Part shown: piece by piece, positions 8,008 to 16,736 of the stretch
How positions within the stretch are numbered: the stretch's first letter is position 1
Layout: every line of letters starts with the position of its first letter
Assembly: GCA_041395905.1 (NCBI GenBank)
Contig: JAWKZP010000022.1
Span: 26,402 to 90,401, forward strand
Source of the DNA: UBA7803 sp041395905
Lineage (GTDB): Bacteria > Pseudomonadota > Gammaproteobacteria > Pseudomonadales > Azotimanducaceae
Length of the DNA stretch: 64,000 bases
Direction: 5' to 3'
The notes under the pieces: generated by a model
Seen by the model: only the letters and a program-made list of their open reading frames with translations
The model's database searches: none
Told to the model about the DNA's origin: nothing
Made by a program: the position numbers and the translations under genes

Positions 8008-8649
8008 TCAGCCTTCGGCGGGCTCGGCAGGGCCGGCTTCGCTTTCGCCTTCGTCCTGCGCCGCGCCGCGCGGTGCCAGCACGGTGACCACGCTGGTGTC
8101 GTGATCGGCGCCGTAGCTCAGAGCGACTACCGAAACACCGGCCGGAAGCACCAGATCGCTCAGGTGGATCGCGTGGCCGACTTCCAGATCGGCAACGTTC
8201 ACCTCGATGTACTCCGGCAGGTCACGCGGCAGGCAGCTCACTTCGACGTCGGTCATGTTGTGGGTGATGGTGCCCCCGCCCAGACGCACACCAACGCACT
8301 TCTCCTCGTTGAGGAAGTGCAGCGGCACGTGCACCTCGATCTCGCGATCCGCGCTGACGCGAAGAAAATCGATGTGCTGCACGCGGTTGCTGGCGGGGTG
8401 TCGCTGCAGGTCACGCACCACCGCCTGCTGGACGTCGCCCGCCACGGATACGTTGAGCACCTGCGAGTAGAACGCCTCGTTCTGCATCGCCTTACCCAGT
8501 TCGTTTGCATCCAGCGTCAGTGGCTGCGCATCCTTGTTGTCCCCATAGATGATGCCGGGCACGCGTTCCCCCAGGCGACGCAGGCGGCGGCTCGCACCCT
8601 TCCCTACGTCCTGGCGCGGCTCGGCGCTGATCTGAATCTGCTGCGACAT
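8008..8649 (-). CDS. rplY: 50S ribosomal protein L25, long CTC/TL5 form
   Basis: 213 residues, the two-domain CTC form rather than the 94-residue E. coli L25. The N-terminal domain (about 1-95) binds 5S rRNA; a beta-rich C-terminal domain follows, ending in an acidic Ala/Glu-rich tail (EGESEAGPAEPAEG). ATG at 8649. It lies between prs and pth and is probably in one operon with them. Confidence 0.95.
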   Translation of the reverse strand: MSQQIQISAEPRQDVGKGASRRLRRLGERVPGIIYGDNKDAQPLTLDANELGKAMQNEAFYSQVLNVSVAGDVQQAVVRDLQRHPASNRVQHIDFLRVSADREIEVHVPLHFLNEEKCVGVRLGGGTITHNMTDVEVSCLPRDLPEYIEVNVADLEVGHAIHLSDLVLPAGVSVVALSYGADHDTSVVTVLAPRGAAQDEGESEAGPAEPAEG

Positions 8650-8722
8650 GGTTTTCTCCAGTCAGTTGCTTGGTTGTCTCTGAGCCGCTGGTCCGCGACC
8701 AGACCGGCGACCCGCTTGCACA

Positions 8723-9667
8723 TCAGCGGAACATGGCGCTGATGGATTCTTCATTGCTGACGCGCCGGATCGCTTCTGCCATGACGCGATCCAGGCTCAG
8801 CTGGGTAATCTTGCTGCACGCCCGGGCTTCCGGGCGCAGCGGTATCGTATCCGTCACCACCATCTCGTCGAGCTCAGACGCCGCGATACGTTCGATGGCG
8901 CTGCCGGACAGAACCGGGTGCGTGATGTAGGCCACAACTTCGAACGCCCCCTTGTCCTTGAGCGCTCTTGCCGCCGTGCACAGCGTGCCCGCGGTGTCGA
9001 CGATGTCGTCCACCATGATGCAGGTCTTGCCGTCGACGTCGCCGATCACGTTCATCACCTGCGTCTCGTTGGCCTGCGGGCGCCGCTTGTCGATGATCGC
9101 GAGGTCGAGATCGCTCGCCTGCTTGGCAATGGCTCGTGCCCGGACCACGCCGCCGATGTCCGGCGAGACGATTACCGGCTTGCGGTAGCTGCGGCCGAGC
9201 ATGTGATCCACCAGAACCGGCGAGGCGTACACGTTGTCCACCGGCATGTTGAAAAAACCCTGGATCTGGTCGGCATGCAGATCCACCGTCAGCAGGCGAT
9301 TGATGCCCACCGCATCGAGCATGTCCGCAACCACCTTGGCACTGATGGCGACACGCGCCGAGCGCGGCCGGCGATCCTGACGCGCATACCCGAAATACGG
9401 TATCACCGCGGTGATGCGCTGAGCTGAAGATCGACGCATGGCGTCGGCCATGATCACCAGCTCCATCAGGTTGTCGTTGGTCGGCGCGCAGGTCGACTGC
9501 AACAGAAACACGTCCGCACCGCGCACGTTCTCATCGATCTCGACGTTCACCTCGCCGTCGCTGAACCGGCCCACCTGGGCGGCACCCAGAGGCAGGCGCA
9601 TTTCCTTGACCACGCGCTCTGCGAGCGCCCGGTTCGAGCTGCCTGAAAAGATCATCGGCTGAGGCAC
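8723..9667 (-). CDS. prs: Ribose-phosphate pyrophosphokinase
   Basis: Makes PRPP from ribose-5-phosphate and ATP for nucleotide, His and Trp synthesis. About 314 residues from the GTG at 9667 (E. coli 315). Motifs: the CAPTNDNLMELVIMADA nucleotide segment, FGYARQDRR, TVDLHADQIQGFF, and the PRPP-binding loop VDDIVDTAGT. The GTG at 9667 has GAGGGAG 5 nt upstream and brings the N-terminus in line with E. coli Prs. The alternative ATG at 9709 would add 14 residues. tRNA-Gln and a strong promoter lie upstream. Confidence 0.95.
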   Translation of the reverse strand: MPQPMIFSGSSNRALAERVVKEMRLPLGAAQVGRFSDGEVNVEIDENVRGADVFLLQSTCAPTNDNLMELVIMADAMRRSSAQRITAVIPYFGYARQDRRPRSARVAISAKVVADMLDAVGINRLLTVDLHADQIQGFFNMPVDNVYASPVLVDHMLGRSYRKPVIVSPDIGGVVRARAIAKQASDLDLAIIDKRRPQANETQVMNVIGDVDGKTCIMVDDIVDTAGTLCTAARALKDKGAFEVVAYITHPVLSGSAIERIAASELDEMVVTDTIPLRPEARACSKITQLSLDRVMAEAIRRVSNEESISAMFR

Positions 9668-9772
9668 GGTCACTCCCTCAGGGGCCAGCGCGCTGGGTTC
9701 GTCCGGCATCCGCCCGGGCGCGACGCCGCGGGCACGATGCCCTGTCGTCCAAGCCGGGTTTGCTCGTGAATG

Positions 9773-9847
9773 TGGCTGGGGTGGGAGGATTCGAACCTCC
9801 GCATGGCGGGATCAAAACCCGCTGCCTTACCGCTTGGCGACACCCCA
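9773..9847 (-). tRNA. tRNA-Gln (TTG anticodon)
   Basis: A 75-nt cloverleaf with encoded CCA and anticodon TTG in the loop GTTTTGATC, nearly identical in layout to E. coli tRNA-Gln. It sits just upstream of prs and shares its promoter. Confidence 0.96.
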
Positions 9848-9907
9848 ACACGCAACGACAACAACGCGCAGCAGACCCCGCCAGGGCCCTGGCACGCGAG
9901 GGGCGCT

Positions 9908-9936
9908 ATTGTGCTCAGGCGCCCGATCGCTGTCAA
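9908..9936 (-). promoter_or_regulatory. Promoter of tRNA-Gln-prs-rplY-pth-ychF
   Basis: A perfect -35 TTGACA (9931-9936) and a -10 CACAAT (9908-9913) are 17 bp apart, ending ~60 nt upstream of tRNA-Gln. It occupies the space where ispE usually lies. Confidence 0.7.
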
Positions 9937-9985
9937 ACCTCGGCGAGCCTGCGAAGCGGGTCGATTTTTTCACCAAATCAAGGAG

Positions 9986-10561
9986 TTAAATCTGCCAACC
10001 CGAGATGGCCAGGCGCACCCGGTAATCGGCTCGGCGCGCCGAGACCAGAAACGGCAGCACGCGGCCGGCGCTGCCTGCCGGCGCAAAGCGCTGCAGCTGC
10101 ACCTGCCAGTCGAGCTGGCGGAACGCCACCAGCTGCCCGGCCTCGTCGAAAACGCGTTCCGCCACCGGCAGCGCCGGATCCGGCTCACCCTGTACCCAGC
10201 GCGGCAGCACCGACAGCGGCAGCGCCCAGCCCAGCTGTTCACGCATCACCGCCTCGGGCCGACCACGCGACAGCACCTGGCCGTCGCCGTCCACCAGTGC
10301 CAACCGTTGGCGGTCGCCGAGCAGCTGTACCCGGCCCTGACCGAAGGGCCCCCACAGCTCGATGTCGAAGGCGTCGTCGCGCTGCTGCCAGAGAAAGCGC
10401 GCGCTGAAGCTCCTGGCACCATCGACGACGCCCACCTTGCCGCGCAGGGTGAAGCCGCCGGGCTCAGGCCGGGGCGCGGGCAGGGCCGCGCAACCCGCCA
10501 GGAGCAGCAGCAAAAACGCGTTAATAATTAACAGGTTAGACCGAGAATTCCGGCACTTCAC
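9986..10561 (-). CDS. lolB: Outer-membrane lipoprotein LolB
   Basis: 191 residues. GTG start, then a lipoprotein signal peptide with lipobox L-A-G-C24. The rest is a beta-rich half-barrel (FTLRGKVGVVDGARSFSARFLWQQ, YRVRLAISGWQI at the C-terminus). LolB receives lipoproteins from LolA and inserts them in the outer membrane. It diverges from hemA as usual, but ispE, normally its downstream neighbour, is absent. Confidence 0.9.
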   Translation of the reverse strand: MKCRNSRSNLLIINAFLLLLLAGCAALPAPRPEPGGFTLRGKVGVVDGARSFSARFLWQQRDDAFDIELWGPFGQGRVQLLGDRQRLALVDGDGQVLSRGRPEAVMREQLGWALPLSVLPRWVQGEPDPALPVAERVFDEAGQLVAFRQLDWQVQLQRFAPAGSAGRVLPFLVSARRADYRVRLAISGWQI

Positions 10562-10583
10562 GAGGCGGCGACTCTGCTATGAT
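10555..10583 (+). promoter_or_regulatory. Possible promoter of hemA operon
   Basis: A good -10 TATGAT (10578-10583) lies ~58 nt before the hemA ATG. The hexamer 17 bp upstream, ACTTCA, is a poor -35, so this call rests mainly on the -10 box. Confidence 0.35.
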
Positions 10584-10640
10584 AGGCGGCTCCGAGTTCG
10601 AGACGACATGCCCCGGAGATCCCGCGGGGCCTTGCGATTC

Positions 10641-11894
10641 ATGGCGATACTGGCATACGGCCTCAACTATCGCACGGCGCCCATCGACGTGCGAGAGCGC
10701 ATCGCGTTCCCAGAAGACGGGATCGAAGCTGCGCTGCGCGACATTGCAGGCGCCGTTCCGTCGTTGTCGGAGGCCGTGCTGGTTTCCACCTGCAATCGCA
10801 CCGAGCTCTATGCGGCTATGGACCCTGCCGACGAGCTGCTGGTACCGGCGTGGCTTGCACGCAGCCGTGACATCATGGAGTCGGAGCTGGCCAGCATGGC
10901 CTACACCTACTGGGACGCGGACGCCGCGCGCCATCTGATACGCGTGGCTTCGGGGCTGGATTCGCAGGTGCTGGGGGAGCCCCAGATCCTCGGCCAGGTG
11001 AAAACCGCCTACGATCTGGCGCGCCGCGCCGGCACTCTCGGCCCGGAACTGAACCTGCTCTCGCAGGTGGGCCTGAGCGCCGCAAAACGCGTGCGCACGG
11101 ACACCGAAATCGGCCGCAATCCGGTCTCGGTCGCGTACGCGGCCGTGACCATGGCACAACAGATCTTCGCCGACCTGCGCAACAACCGGGCGTTGCTGCT
11201 GGGCGCCGGCGACACCATCCAGCGGGTGGCCGAGCACCTGCATCAGGCCGGCATCGGCGGGCTGGCCGTGGCCAACCGGACGCTGGCCAACGCCGAGACG
11301 CTGGCCGCCCGGTTCGAAGCAGAAGCGATGCAGCTCACCGACATCGCGCAGCATCTGCACCGCTTCGACGTGGTGATCGCATCCACCGGCAGCGCGCTGC
11401 CGGTGATCGGCAAGGGCGCGGTGGAAAGCGCGGTGCGGCGCCGACGCCGGCGGCCGATCTTCATCGTCGACATTGCGGTGCCGCGTGACGTGGAACCGGC
11501 AGTGGCCGAACTGCCGGACGTGTACCTGTACACCATCGACGATCTCACCGAGATCATCGAGGAGAACGTCCGCCAGCGCCACGCGGCAGCCGTCGACGCC
11601 GAGACGCTGGTGGAAGACGGCGCCAGAGCGTTCATCCGCGAACGGCGCGCCCACCTGGGCCGGGGTCTGCTGCAGCAGTTCCGCGGCAACGCGGAGACCT
11701 TGCAGCGCACCGAGCTCGACAAGGCGCTGCGCGAGCTGCGCGCGGGAGCGGACCCCGAGCAGGTGCTGGCAGGCTTCGGTCGTGCGCTCACCAACAAGCT
11801 CATTCACCCGCCCACGGTGGCCATACGCAATGCCAGTGCCGATGGCCGTGCCGATCTCTTAGAATATCTGAAGACGCTCTACCAGCTCGATTGA
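10641..11894 (+). CDS. hemA: Glutamyl-tRNA reductase
   Basis: 417 residues (E. coli 418). First committed step of C5 heme synthesis: it reduces Glu-tRNA to glutamate-1-semialdehyde. Catalytic Cys51 lies in VSTCNRTE; LDSQVLGEPQILGQVK and the NADPH-binding segment LLLGAGDTIQRVAEHL follow, then a C-terminal dimerisation helix. The ATG at 10641 was chosen because MAILAYGLNYRTAP matches the family start; an upstream in-frame ATG would add 11 residues. First gene of the hemA-prfA-prmC-moeB operon. Confidence 0.97.
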   Translation: MAILAYGLNYRTAPIDVRERIAFPEDGIEAALRDIAGAVPSLSEAVLVSTCNRTELYAAMDPADELLVPAWLARSRDIMESELASMAYTYWDADAARHLIRVASGLDSQVLGEPQILGQVKTAYDLARRAGTLGPELNLLSQVGLSAAKRVRTDTEIGRNPVSVAYAAVTMAQQIFADLRNNRALLLGAGDTIQRVAEHLHQAGIGGLAVANRTLANAETLAARFEAEAMQLTDIAQHLHRFDVVIASTGSALPVIGKGAVESAVRRRRRRPIFIVDIAVPRDVEPAVAELPDVYLYTIDDLTEIIEENVRQRHAAAVDAETLVEDGARAFIRERRAHLGRGLLQQFRGNAETLQRTELDKALRELRAGADPEQVLAGFGRALTNKLIHPPTVAIRNASADGRADLLEYLKTLYQLD

Positions 11895-11916
11895 ACCCAC
11901 GCGCCGGCACCGCATC

Positions 11917-13020
11917 ATGAGCCTTTCGCCATCCATGAAGGCCAAGCTGTTCAGCCTCTCCGATCGCTTCGAAGAGGTGGGCGTGCTGCTGTCCGAGCCG
12001 GAAGTCATGGCAGACCGCGAACGGTTTACCGCCCTGTCGCGCGAATACGCGGAGCTGGAGCCGGTGATCCAGAGCTTTCAGACGGTCGTTGACATGCAGT
12101 CGGAGCTCGCCGACGCGCAGGAGCTGGTCAGCGACGAAGATGCCGAGATGCGTGCCCTCGCCGAAGAAGATGCCGCCCGCCTGCGCGACGCGCTCGCGGC
12201 CGAAGAACACAACCTGACCCGGCTGCTCCTGCCACGCGATCCCAACGACGCCTCCAACGTGTTTCTGGAAATCCGCGCCGGAACCGGCGGCGACGAGGCC
12301 GCCATCTTCGCCGGCGACCTGTTCCGCATGTACAGCCGCTACGCGGAGGCTAGGGGTTGGAAGATGGAGGTGCTCAGTGAGCGACCCGGCGAGCACGGCG
12401 GCTACAAGGAAATCATCACGCGCATCGAAGGGCGCGACGTCTACAGCCAGCTGAAGTTCGAATCCGGCGCGCACCGCGTACAGCGCGTGCCGGAGACCGA
12501 GTCACAGGGCCGCATTCACACCTCTGCCTGCACCGTGGCCGTGCTGCCGGAAGTCGCGGACATCGACGACGTGCAGATCAACAAAGCCGATCTGCGCATC
12601 GACACCTATCGTGCCTCCGGCGCGGGCGGGCAGCACGTAAACAAGACCGACTCCGCCGTGCGCATCACCCACCTGCCCACCGGGATCGTCGTGGAGTGTC
12701 AGGACGAGCGCTCGCAGCACAAGAACCGGGCCCGGGCGTTGTCCCTGCTGCACGCGCGGCTGCTGGACGGCGCCCGCTCGGCGCAGGCCAGCGAGCAGGC
12801 CGAATCGCGGCGCCTGCTGGTGGGTTCGGGCGATCGATCCGAGCGTATCCGTACCTACAACTTCCCCCAGGGCCGCATCACCGACCATCGGATCAACCTG
12901 ACGCTGTACCGCCTCGACGAGGTCATGGAAGGCAACCTGGAGCCGGTCGTTCAGCCGCTGATTCAGGAATATCAGGCCGATCAGCTGCGCAGCCTCAGCG
13001 AGGAAGGGGCCGAGCCGTGA
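11917..13020 (+). CDS. prfA: Peptide chain release factor 1
   Basis: 367 residues. It reads UAA/UAG. The P-x-T recognition motif is P192-E-T194 (E. coli has PAT) inside RVPETESQGRIHTSA, and the catalytic GGQ is at 237-239 (GAGGQHVNKTDSAVR). The stop overlaps the prmC GTG start as GTGA, fitting PrmC's role as its methyltransferase. An in-frame ATG six codons on is an alternative start. Confidence 0.97.
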   Translation: MSLSPSMKAKLFSLSDRFEEVGVLLSEPEVMADRERFTALSREYAELEPVIQSFQTVVDMQSELADAQELVSDEDAEMRALAEEDAARLRDALAAEEHNLTRLLLPRDPNDASNVFLEIRAGTGGDEAAIFAGDLFRMYSRYAEARGWKMEVLSERPGEHGGYKEIITRIEGRDVYSQLKFESGAHRVQRVPETESQGRIHTSACTVAVLPEVADIDDVQINKADLRIDTYRASGAGGQHVNKTDSAVRITHLPTGIVVECQDERSQHKNRARALSLLHARLLDGARSAQASEQAESRRLLVGSGDRSERIRTYNFPQGRITDHRINLTLYRLDEVMEGNLEPVVQPLIQEYQADQLRSLSEEGAEP

Positions 13021-13835
13021 GCGACACGCGCAGCGTCGGCCGCTGGCTGCAGGATCAGCCCGATCTCGACCGCCTGGAACGCGAGCTGCTGGTCTGCGAA
13101 GCGCTGTCGATGAGCCGGGCGCAGCTGCTGGCCCGCCCCGAAACCGCCCTCGCGCCCACAGCCGAGCGGCAGCTCAACGACTGGGCGGAGCGGCTGCGCC
13201 GCGGTGAACCGCTGGCGTACCTTACCGGGCGGCGCGAGTTCTGGGGGCTGTGCTTCGAAGTTAGCCCGGACGTGCTGGTACCGCGCCCGGAGACCGAGCT
13301 GCTGCTCGAGCTGGCGCTGACGCGTGTCGAATCGGGGGCGCGGGTCCTGGACCTCGGCACGGGCAGCGGCGCCATTGCCATCGCGCTGGCATTGCATTCG
13401 GACGCTCAGGTCACGGCCGTCGACCTGTCGCGCGCCGCGCTGCAACTGGCGGCCCGCAATGGACGCAGGCTCGGCGCGGCCGTGCACTGGCTGCACAGCA
13501 ACTGGCTGGCAGGGGTCGAGGGTCGCTATGAGATGATCGTCAGCAACCCGCCGTACGTACGCGCGGGCGATCCGCATCTGGCGGCCCTGCGCTACGAGCC
13601 CCAGGACGCGCTCGTGGCGGGCGCCGACGGCCTGGACGCGCTGCGCTGCATCGTCCGCGACGCACCGGCGCACCTGACACCGGACGGCTGGTTGCTGCTC
13701 GAACACGGCTATGACCAGGGCGCTGCAGTACGCGCCCTGCTGACGCCAGCCGGCTTCGTCGACGTGGTCAGCGAACGTGATCTGGCGGGTCACGAGCGCG
13801 TCACCCTCGGCAGATATCGTGGGGTTCGAGGATGA
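13017..13835 (+). CDS. prmC: Release-factor glutamine methyltransferase PrmC
   Basis: 272 residues (E. coli 277). It methylates the GGQ glutamine of release factors using SAM. The SAM loop is LDLGTGSGAIAIALA (G-T-G-S-G at 114-118) and the substrate motif is N177-P-P-Y180. GTG start within the prfA stop; its own stop overlaps the moeB ATG as ATGA. Confidence 0.96.
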   Translation: MSDTRSVGRWLQDQPDLDRLERELLVCEALSMSRAQLLARPETALAPTAERQLNDWAERLRRGEPLAYLTGRREFWGLCFEVSPDVLVPRPETELLLELALTRVESGARVLDLGTGSGAIAIALALHSDAQVTAVDLSRAALQLAARNGRRLGAAVHWLHSNWLAGVEGRYEMIVSNPPYVRAGDPHLAALRYEPQDALVAGADGLDALRCIVRDAPAHLTPDGWLLLEHGYDQGAAVRALLTPAGFVDVVSERDLAGHERVTLGRYRGVRG

Positions 13836-14587
13836 CCGGCGGCATGAGCGACGAGCAGCTGCTGCGCTACAGCCGCCAGATCATGCTGCCCGAGCTCGAT
13901 ATTGCCGGTCAGGAGAGGCTGCGCGCGGCCCGCGTGCTCATAGTCGGCATGGGCGGACTCGGCTCGCCGGCAGCCATGTACCTGGCCACTGCCGGGATCG
14001 GCAACCTGGTGATCGCCGATGACGATACGGTGGATCTCTCCAACCTCCAGCGTCAGATCGCTCATCGCAACGACGCCATCGGCCGCAGCAAGGTGGACTC
14101 CGCAGCGGAGACGCTCGCGGCGCTGGCTCCCGACGTGCGCGTCGAGCGCGTTCGCGCGCGCCTGGAACCCCAGGCACTGGAAAAGCTCGCACGGGACTGC
14201 GATCTCGTCCTCGACGCCACCGACAACTTCCACAGCCGCTACGCCATCAACGACGCCTGCTGGCACGCCGGCACGCCCCTGATCTCCGGCGCCGCGATCC
14301 GCTGGGAAGGCCAGGTGGCCGTGTTCGACCCGCGTCGCGCCGACTCACCCTGCTACCGTTGTCTGTACCAGCAAGGGGACGATCAGGCCTTGAACTGCGC
14401 CGAAAACGGCGTCATCGCTCCGCTGGTGGGCATCATCGGCGCCTGCCAGGCGCTCGAAGCGATCAAGGTTCTGTGCGGCATTGGCGAGCCGCTCACCGGC
14501 TACGTGCTGTTCTTCGATGCCAAACGCATGGACTGGCGCAAGCTGGGCCTCAGCCGCAACCCGGATTGTCCGACCTGCGGGGGCTGA
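13832..14587 (+). CDS. moeB: Molybdopterin-synthase adenylyltransferase MoeB / ThiF-like E1 enzyme
   Basis: 251 residues. An E1-like adenylation domain with IVGMGGLGSPAAMYLATAGIG (ATP loop), the Arg-containing DLSNLQRQIAH and LDATDNFHSRYAIND. Two zinc-binding CxxC pairs (CYRC, and CPTC at 246-249) are intact. It activates the C-terminal Gly-Gly of MoaD (or ThiS) for sulfur transfer. No moa genes are in view, so MoeB versus ThiF rests on family resemblance. The ATG at 13832 overlaps the prmC stop; an ATG four codons on is an alternative. It overlaps lipB tail to tail by 38 nt. Confidence 0.88.
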   Translation: MTGGMSDEQLLRYSRQIMLPELDIAGQERLRAARVLIVGMGGLGSPAAMYLATAGIGNLVIADDDTVDLSNLQRQIAHRNDAIGRSKVDSAAETLAALAPDVRVERVRARLEPQALEKLARDCDLVLDATDNFHSRYAINDACWHAGTPLISGAAIRWEGQVAVFDPRRADSPCYRCLYQQGDDQALNCAENGVIAPLVGIIGACQALEAIKVLCGIGEPLTGYVLFFDAKRMDWRKLGLSRNPDCPTCGG

Positions 14588-15203
14588 GCCCGTACTCTGC
14601 ACACAGGGCCTCGATCAGATGCTCCTGCACCTCGGCGAGCGGCACGGCGCCGATGAGGTCGCGAATCTGTGTCACCTGCATCCCCAGCAGCCCGCAGGGA
14701 TTGATGCGGCTGAACGGCTGCAGATCCATGTCCACGTTCAGTGCCAACCCGTGATAGCTGCAGCCGCGGCGGACGCGCAATCCCAGCGAGGCGATCTTGG
14801 CACCGTCGACGTAGACCCCTGGCGCATCCGGGCGCGCTGCGCCTGCTATGCCGTACCCGGCCAGCGTGGCAATCAACGCCTGCTCTATGCCGGTGACCAG
14901 GCCGCGCACGCTGACGCCTAACCGACGGACGTCGAACATCAGATACCCCACGATCTGCCCGGGCCCGTGGTAGGTCACCTGACCGCCACGATCGCTCTGC
15001 AGCACCGGAATGTCGCCCGGCGCCAGCAGGTGCTCCGCTCTGCCCGCCTGACCCTGGGTAAAGACCGGATCGTGCTCCGTGAACCACAGCTCGTCGACCG
15101 TATCCCGGGTGCGCGCGTCGGTGAATGCCCGCATGGCTGCGAAGGTGTCCGCATACGAGCTGCGGCCCAGCATACGGATCCGCACTGCGGGCTGCGCGGT
15201 CAC
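14550..15203 (-). CDS. lipB: Octanoyl-[acyl-carrier-protein]:protein octanoyltransferase LipB
   Basis: 217 residues (E. coli 213). It transfers octanoate from ACP to lipoyl domains, the first step of lipoate synthesis. The conserved RGGQVTYHGPGQIVGY is present, as are catalytic Lys136 (GAKIASLG) and Cys170 (INPCGL). It is last in the minus-strand cell-wall block, next to ybeD; lipA is not adjacent. Its 3' end overlaps that of the convergent moeB. Confidence 0.96.
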   Translation of the reverse strand: MTAQPAVRIRMLGRSSYADTFAAMRAFTDARTRDTVDELWFTEHDPVFTQGQAGRAEHLLAPGDIPVLQSDRGGQVTYHGPGQIVGYLMFDVRRLGVSVRGLVTGIEQALIATLAGYGIAGAARPDAPGVYVDGAKIASLGLRVRRGCSYHGLALNVDMDLQPFSRINPCGLLGMQVTQIRDLIGAVPLAEVQEHLIEALCAEYGLSPRRSDNPGCG

Positions 15204-15204
15204 C

Positions 15205-15471
15205 TCACAGCACCATGCGAATGGCGGGTTCGGCCAGCAGCGCCGCGTGCAGTGCCTTGAGCTGCGCTTCGCCGGTGGCCACGATGGTCACGCGTACGGA
15301 GCAGTACTTGCCGCCGCGGCTGTCCTGAACCGACACGGAGAGTTCCTCGAGGTCGGGCGCATGGCCGCGAACGATCTCGACCACCGTGTCGCGAAAGCTG
15401 TCGTGCCGGTCACCGATCACGTGGATGCGGTAGTCGCACGGGAACTCGATTCTGTCCCGCTCAGTCGCCAT
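15205..15471 (-). CDS. ybeD: UPF0250/DUF493 family protein YbeD
   Basis: 88 residues (E. coli 87). A small alpha-beta protein with the family segments IEFPCDYRIHVIG and SRGGKYCSVRVTIVATG. In E. coli it is linked to lipoate/LipB metabolism by gene order; its biochemical role is unknown. The ATG at 15471 matches the family start and lies inside the dacA 3' end (11-nt overlap); lipB begins 1 nt after its stop. Confidence 0.93.
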   Translation of the reverse strand: MATERDRIEFPCDYRIHVIGDRHDSFRDTVVEIVRGHAPDLEELSVSVQDSRGGKYCSVRVTIVATGEAQLKALHAALLAEPAIRMVL

Positions 15472-16630
15472 CGACCAGATTCGCGAAGAACAGGTAAACG
15501 AAGTCGCCGAAGCGCGAGAACATACCGCCTTCCGGCACCTCGGCAAGTGCGGTCATGGGCACCCGCGCGACGGTCTCGCCGTCCAGCGACAGATGCAGCT
15601 CACCGACCTCGTCACCCGCGGCAAGCGGTGCCTCGATCACCTTCGGCAGCACCAGCTCTGCCTTGATGTCGTCGTAGTGGCCACGGGGTATGGTGGCGTA
15701 AACCGCTTCTGCGACGCCCAGCTCGACCTCATCCCGGGATCCGTACCAGACCTCGGCCGTGCGCAGCGGCACGCCCGCATCGTAGAGCTTCTGCGTTTCG
15801 AAATAGCGGAAGCCGTACGACAGCAGCTTCTGGCTTTCGCGCATACGCGCCTCGTCGCTGTCCGTGCCCATCACCACTGAAATCAACCGCATCCCGTCAC
15901 GCAGCGCCGAGGCCACCAGGCAATATCCTGCTTCTTCCGTGTGCCCGGTTTTCACACCATCCACGGTCCGGTCGCGCCAGAGCAGCCGATTGCGGTTCGG
16001 CTGCTCGATGTCGTTGTAGGTGAACGACCGCTCCGAGTAGATCGCGTAGTGTTCGGGAAAGCGCCGGATCAGCTCGCGGGTGAGCAGTGCCAGATCCCAC
16101 GCGGTGGTGTAATGCCCTTCCGAAGGCAGGCCCGTCGCGTTCTCGTACTGTGTGCCCGTCATGCCGAGCAGCACCGCCTGCTGGTTCATCATGTCGGCGA
16201 ATGCCGACTCGCTGCCCGCCACGTGCTCCGCCACCGCCACGCTGGCGTCGTTGCCTGACTGGATGATGATGCCGCGCAGAAGGTCCGCCAGGGGTACCGT
16301 CGTGCCCTCGCGCACGAACATGCGCGATCCCTCCATGCGCCAGGCCTTGACGCTGATGGGCACCTGATCGGTCAGATGGATGCGGCCCGCCGCGATCTCC
16401 GTCTCCGCGACGAAGGCCGTCATGATCTTGGTGAGACTGGCGGGGGGCAGCGCTTCGTGGATGTTGTGCTCCACGAGCACCTTCTGCGTATCCGCGTCGA
16501 TCAGCAGATAGGAGCTGGCCGCAACGTCCGGCGGCGGTGGAATGATGATCTCCGCGCCCCATGCCGAGGCGGCGGCGGCAACGCCGATCAGGGCGAACAA
16601 CTTGCGAATCAGCCGGCCTGGGCAGCCCAT
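15461..16630 (-). CDS. dacA: D-alanyl-D-alanine carboxypeptidase (PBP5/6 type)
   Basis: 389 residues. Signal peptide ~1-25 (cleavage near SAWGA). The three penicillin-binding motifs are S65-L-T-K68, S125-G-N127 and K227-T-G229. A C-terminal beta domain is followed by an amphipathic membrane-anchoring end (GMFSRFGDFVYLFFANLV). It trims the terminal D-Ala of peptidoglycan pentapeptides. The ATG at 16630 has AAAGGA upstream. A TAAAAT -10-like box lies ~35 nt upstream, but no good -35 was seen. Confidence 0.97.
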   Translation of the reverse strand: MGCPGRLIRKLFALIGVAAAASAWGAEIIIPPPPDVAASSYLLIDADTQKVLVEHNIHEALPPASLTKIMTAFVAETEIAAGRIHLTDQVPISVKAWRMEGSRMFVREGTTVPLADLLRGIIIQSGNDASVAVAEHVAGSESAFADMMNQQAVLLGMTGTQYENATGLPSEGHYTTAWDLALLTRELIRRFPEHYAIYSERSFTYNDIEQPNRNRLLWRDRTVDGVKTGHTEEAGYCLVASALRDGMRLISVVMGTDSDEARMRESQKLLSYGFRYFETQKLYDAGVPLRTAEVWYGSRDEVELGVAEAVYATIPRGHYDDIKAELVLPKVIEAPLAAGDEVGELHLSLDGETVARVPMTALAEVPEGGMFSRFGDFVYLFFANLVDGD

Positions 16631-16736
16631 GAACGATCCTTTGCGGTCCGGAACAGCGGCGCATTTTAACACCACCGGTGCGACGCGACTGCAGCGCATG
16701 CCCGCGCGCTGCGCGCCCGGGGCGCGACGGGGCTCG

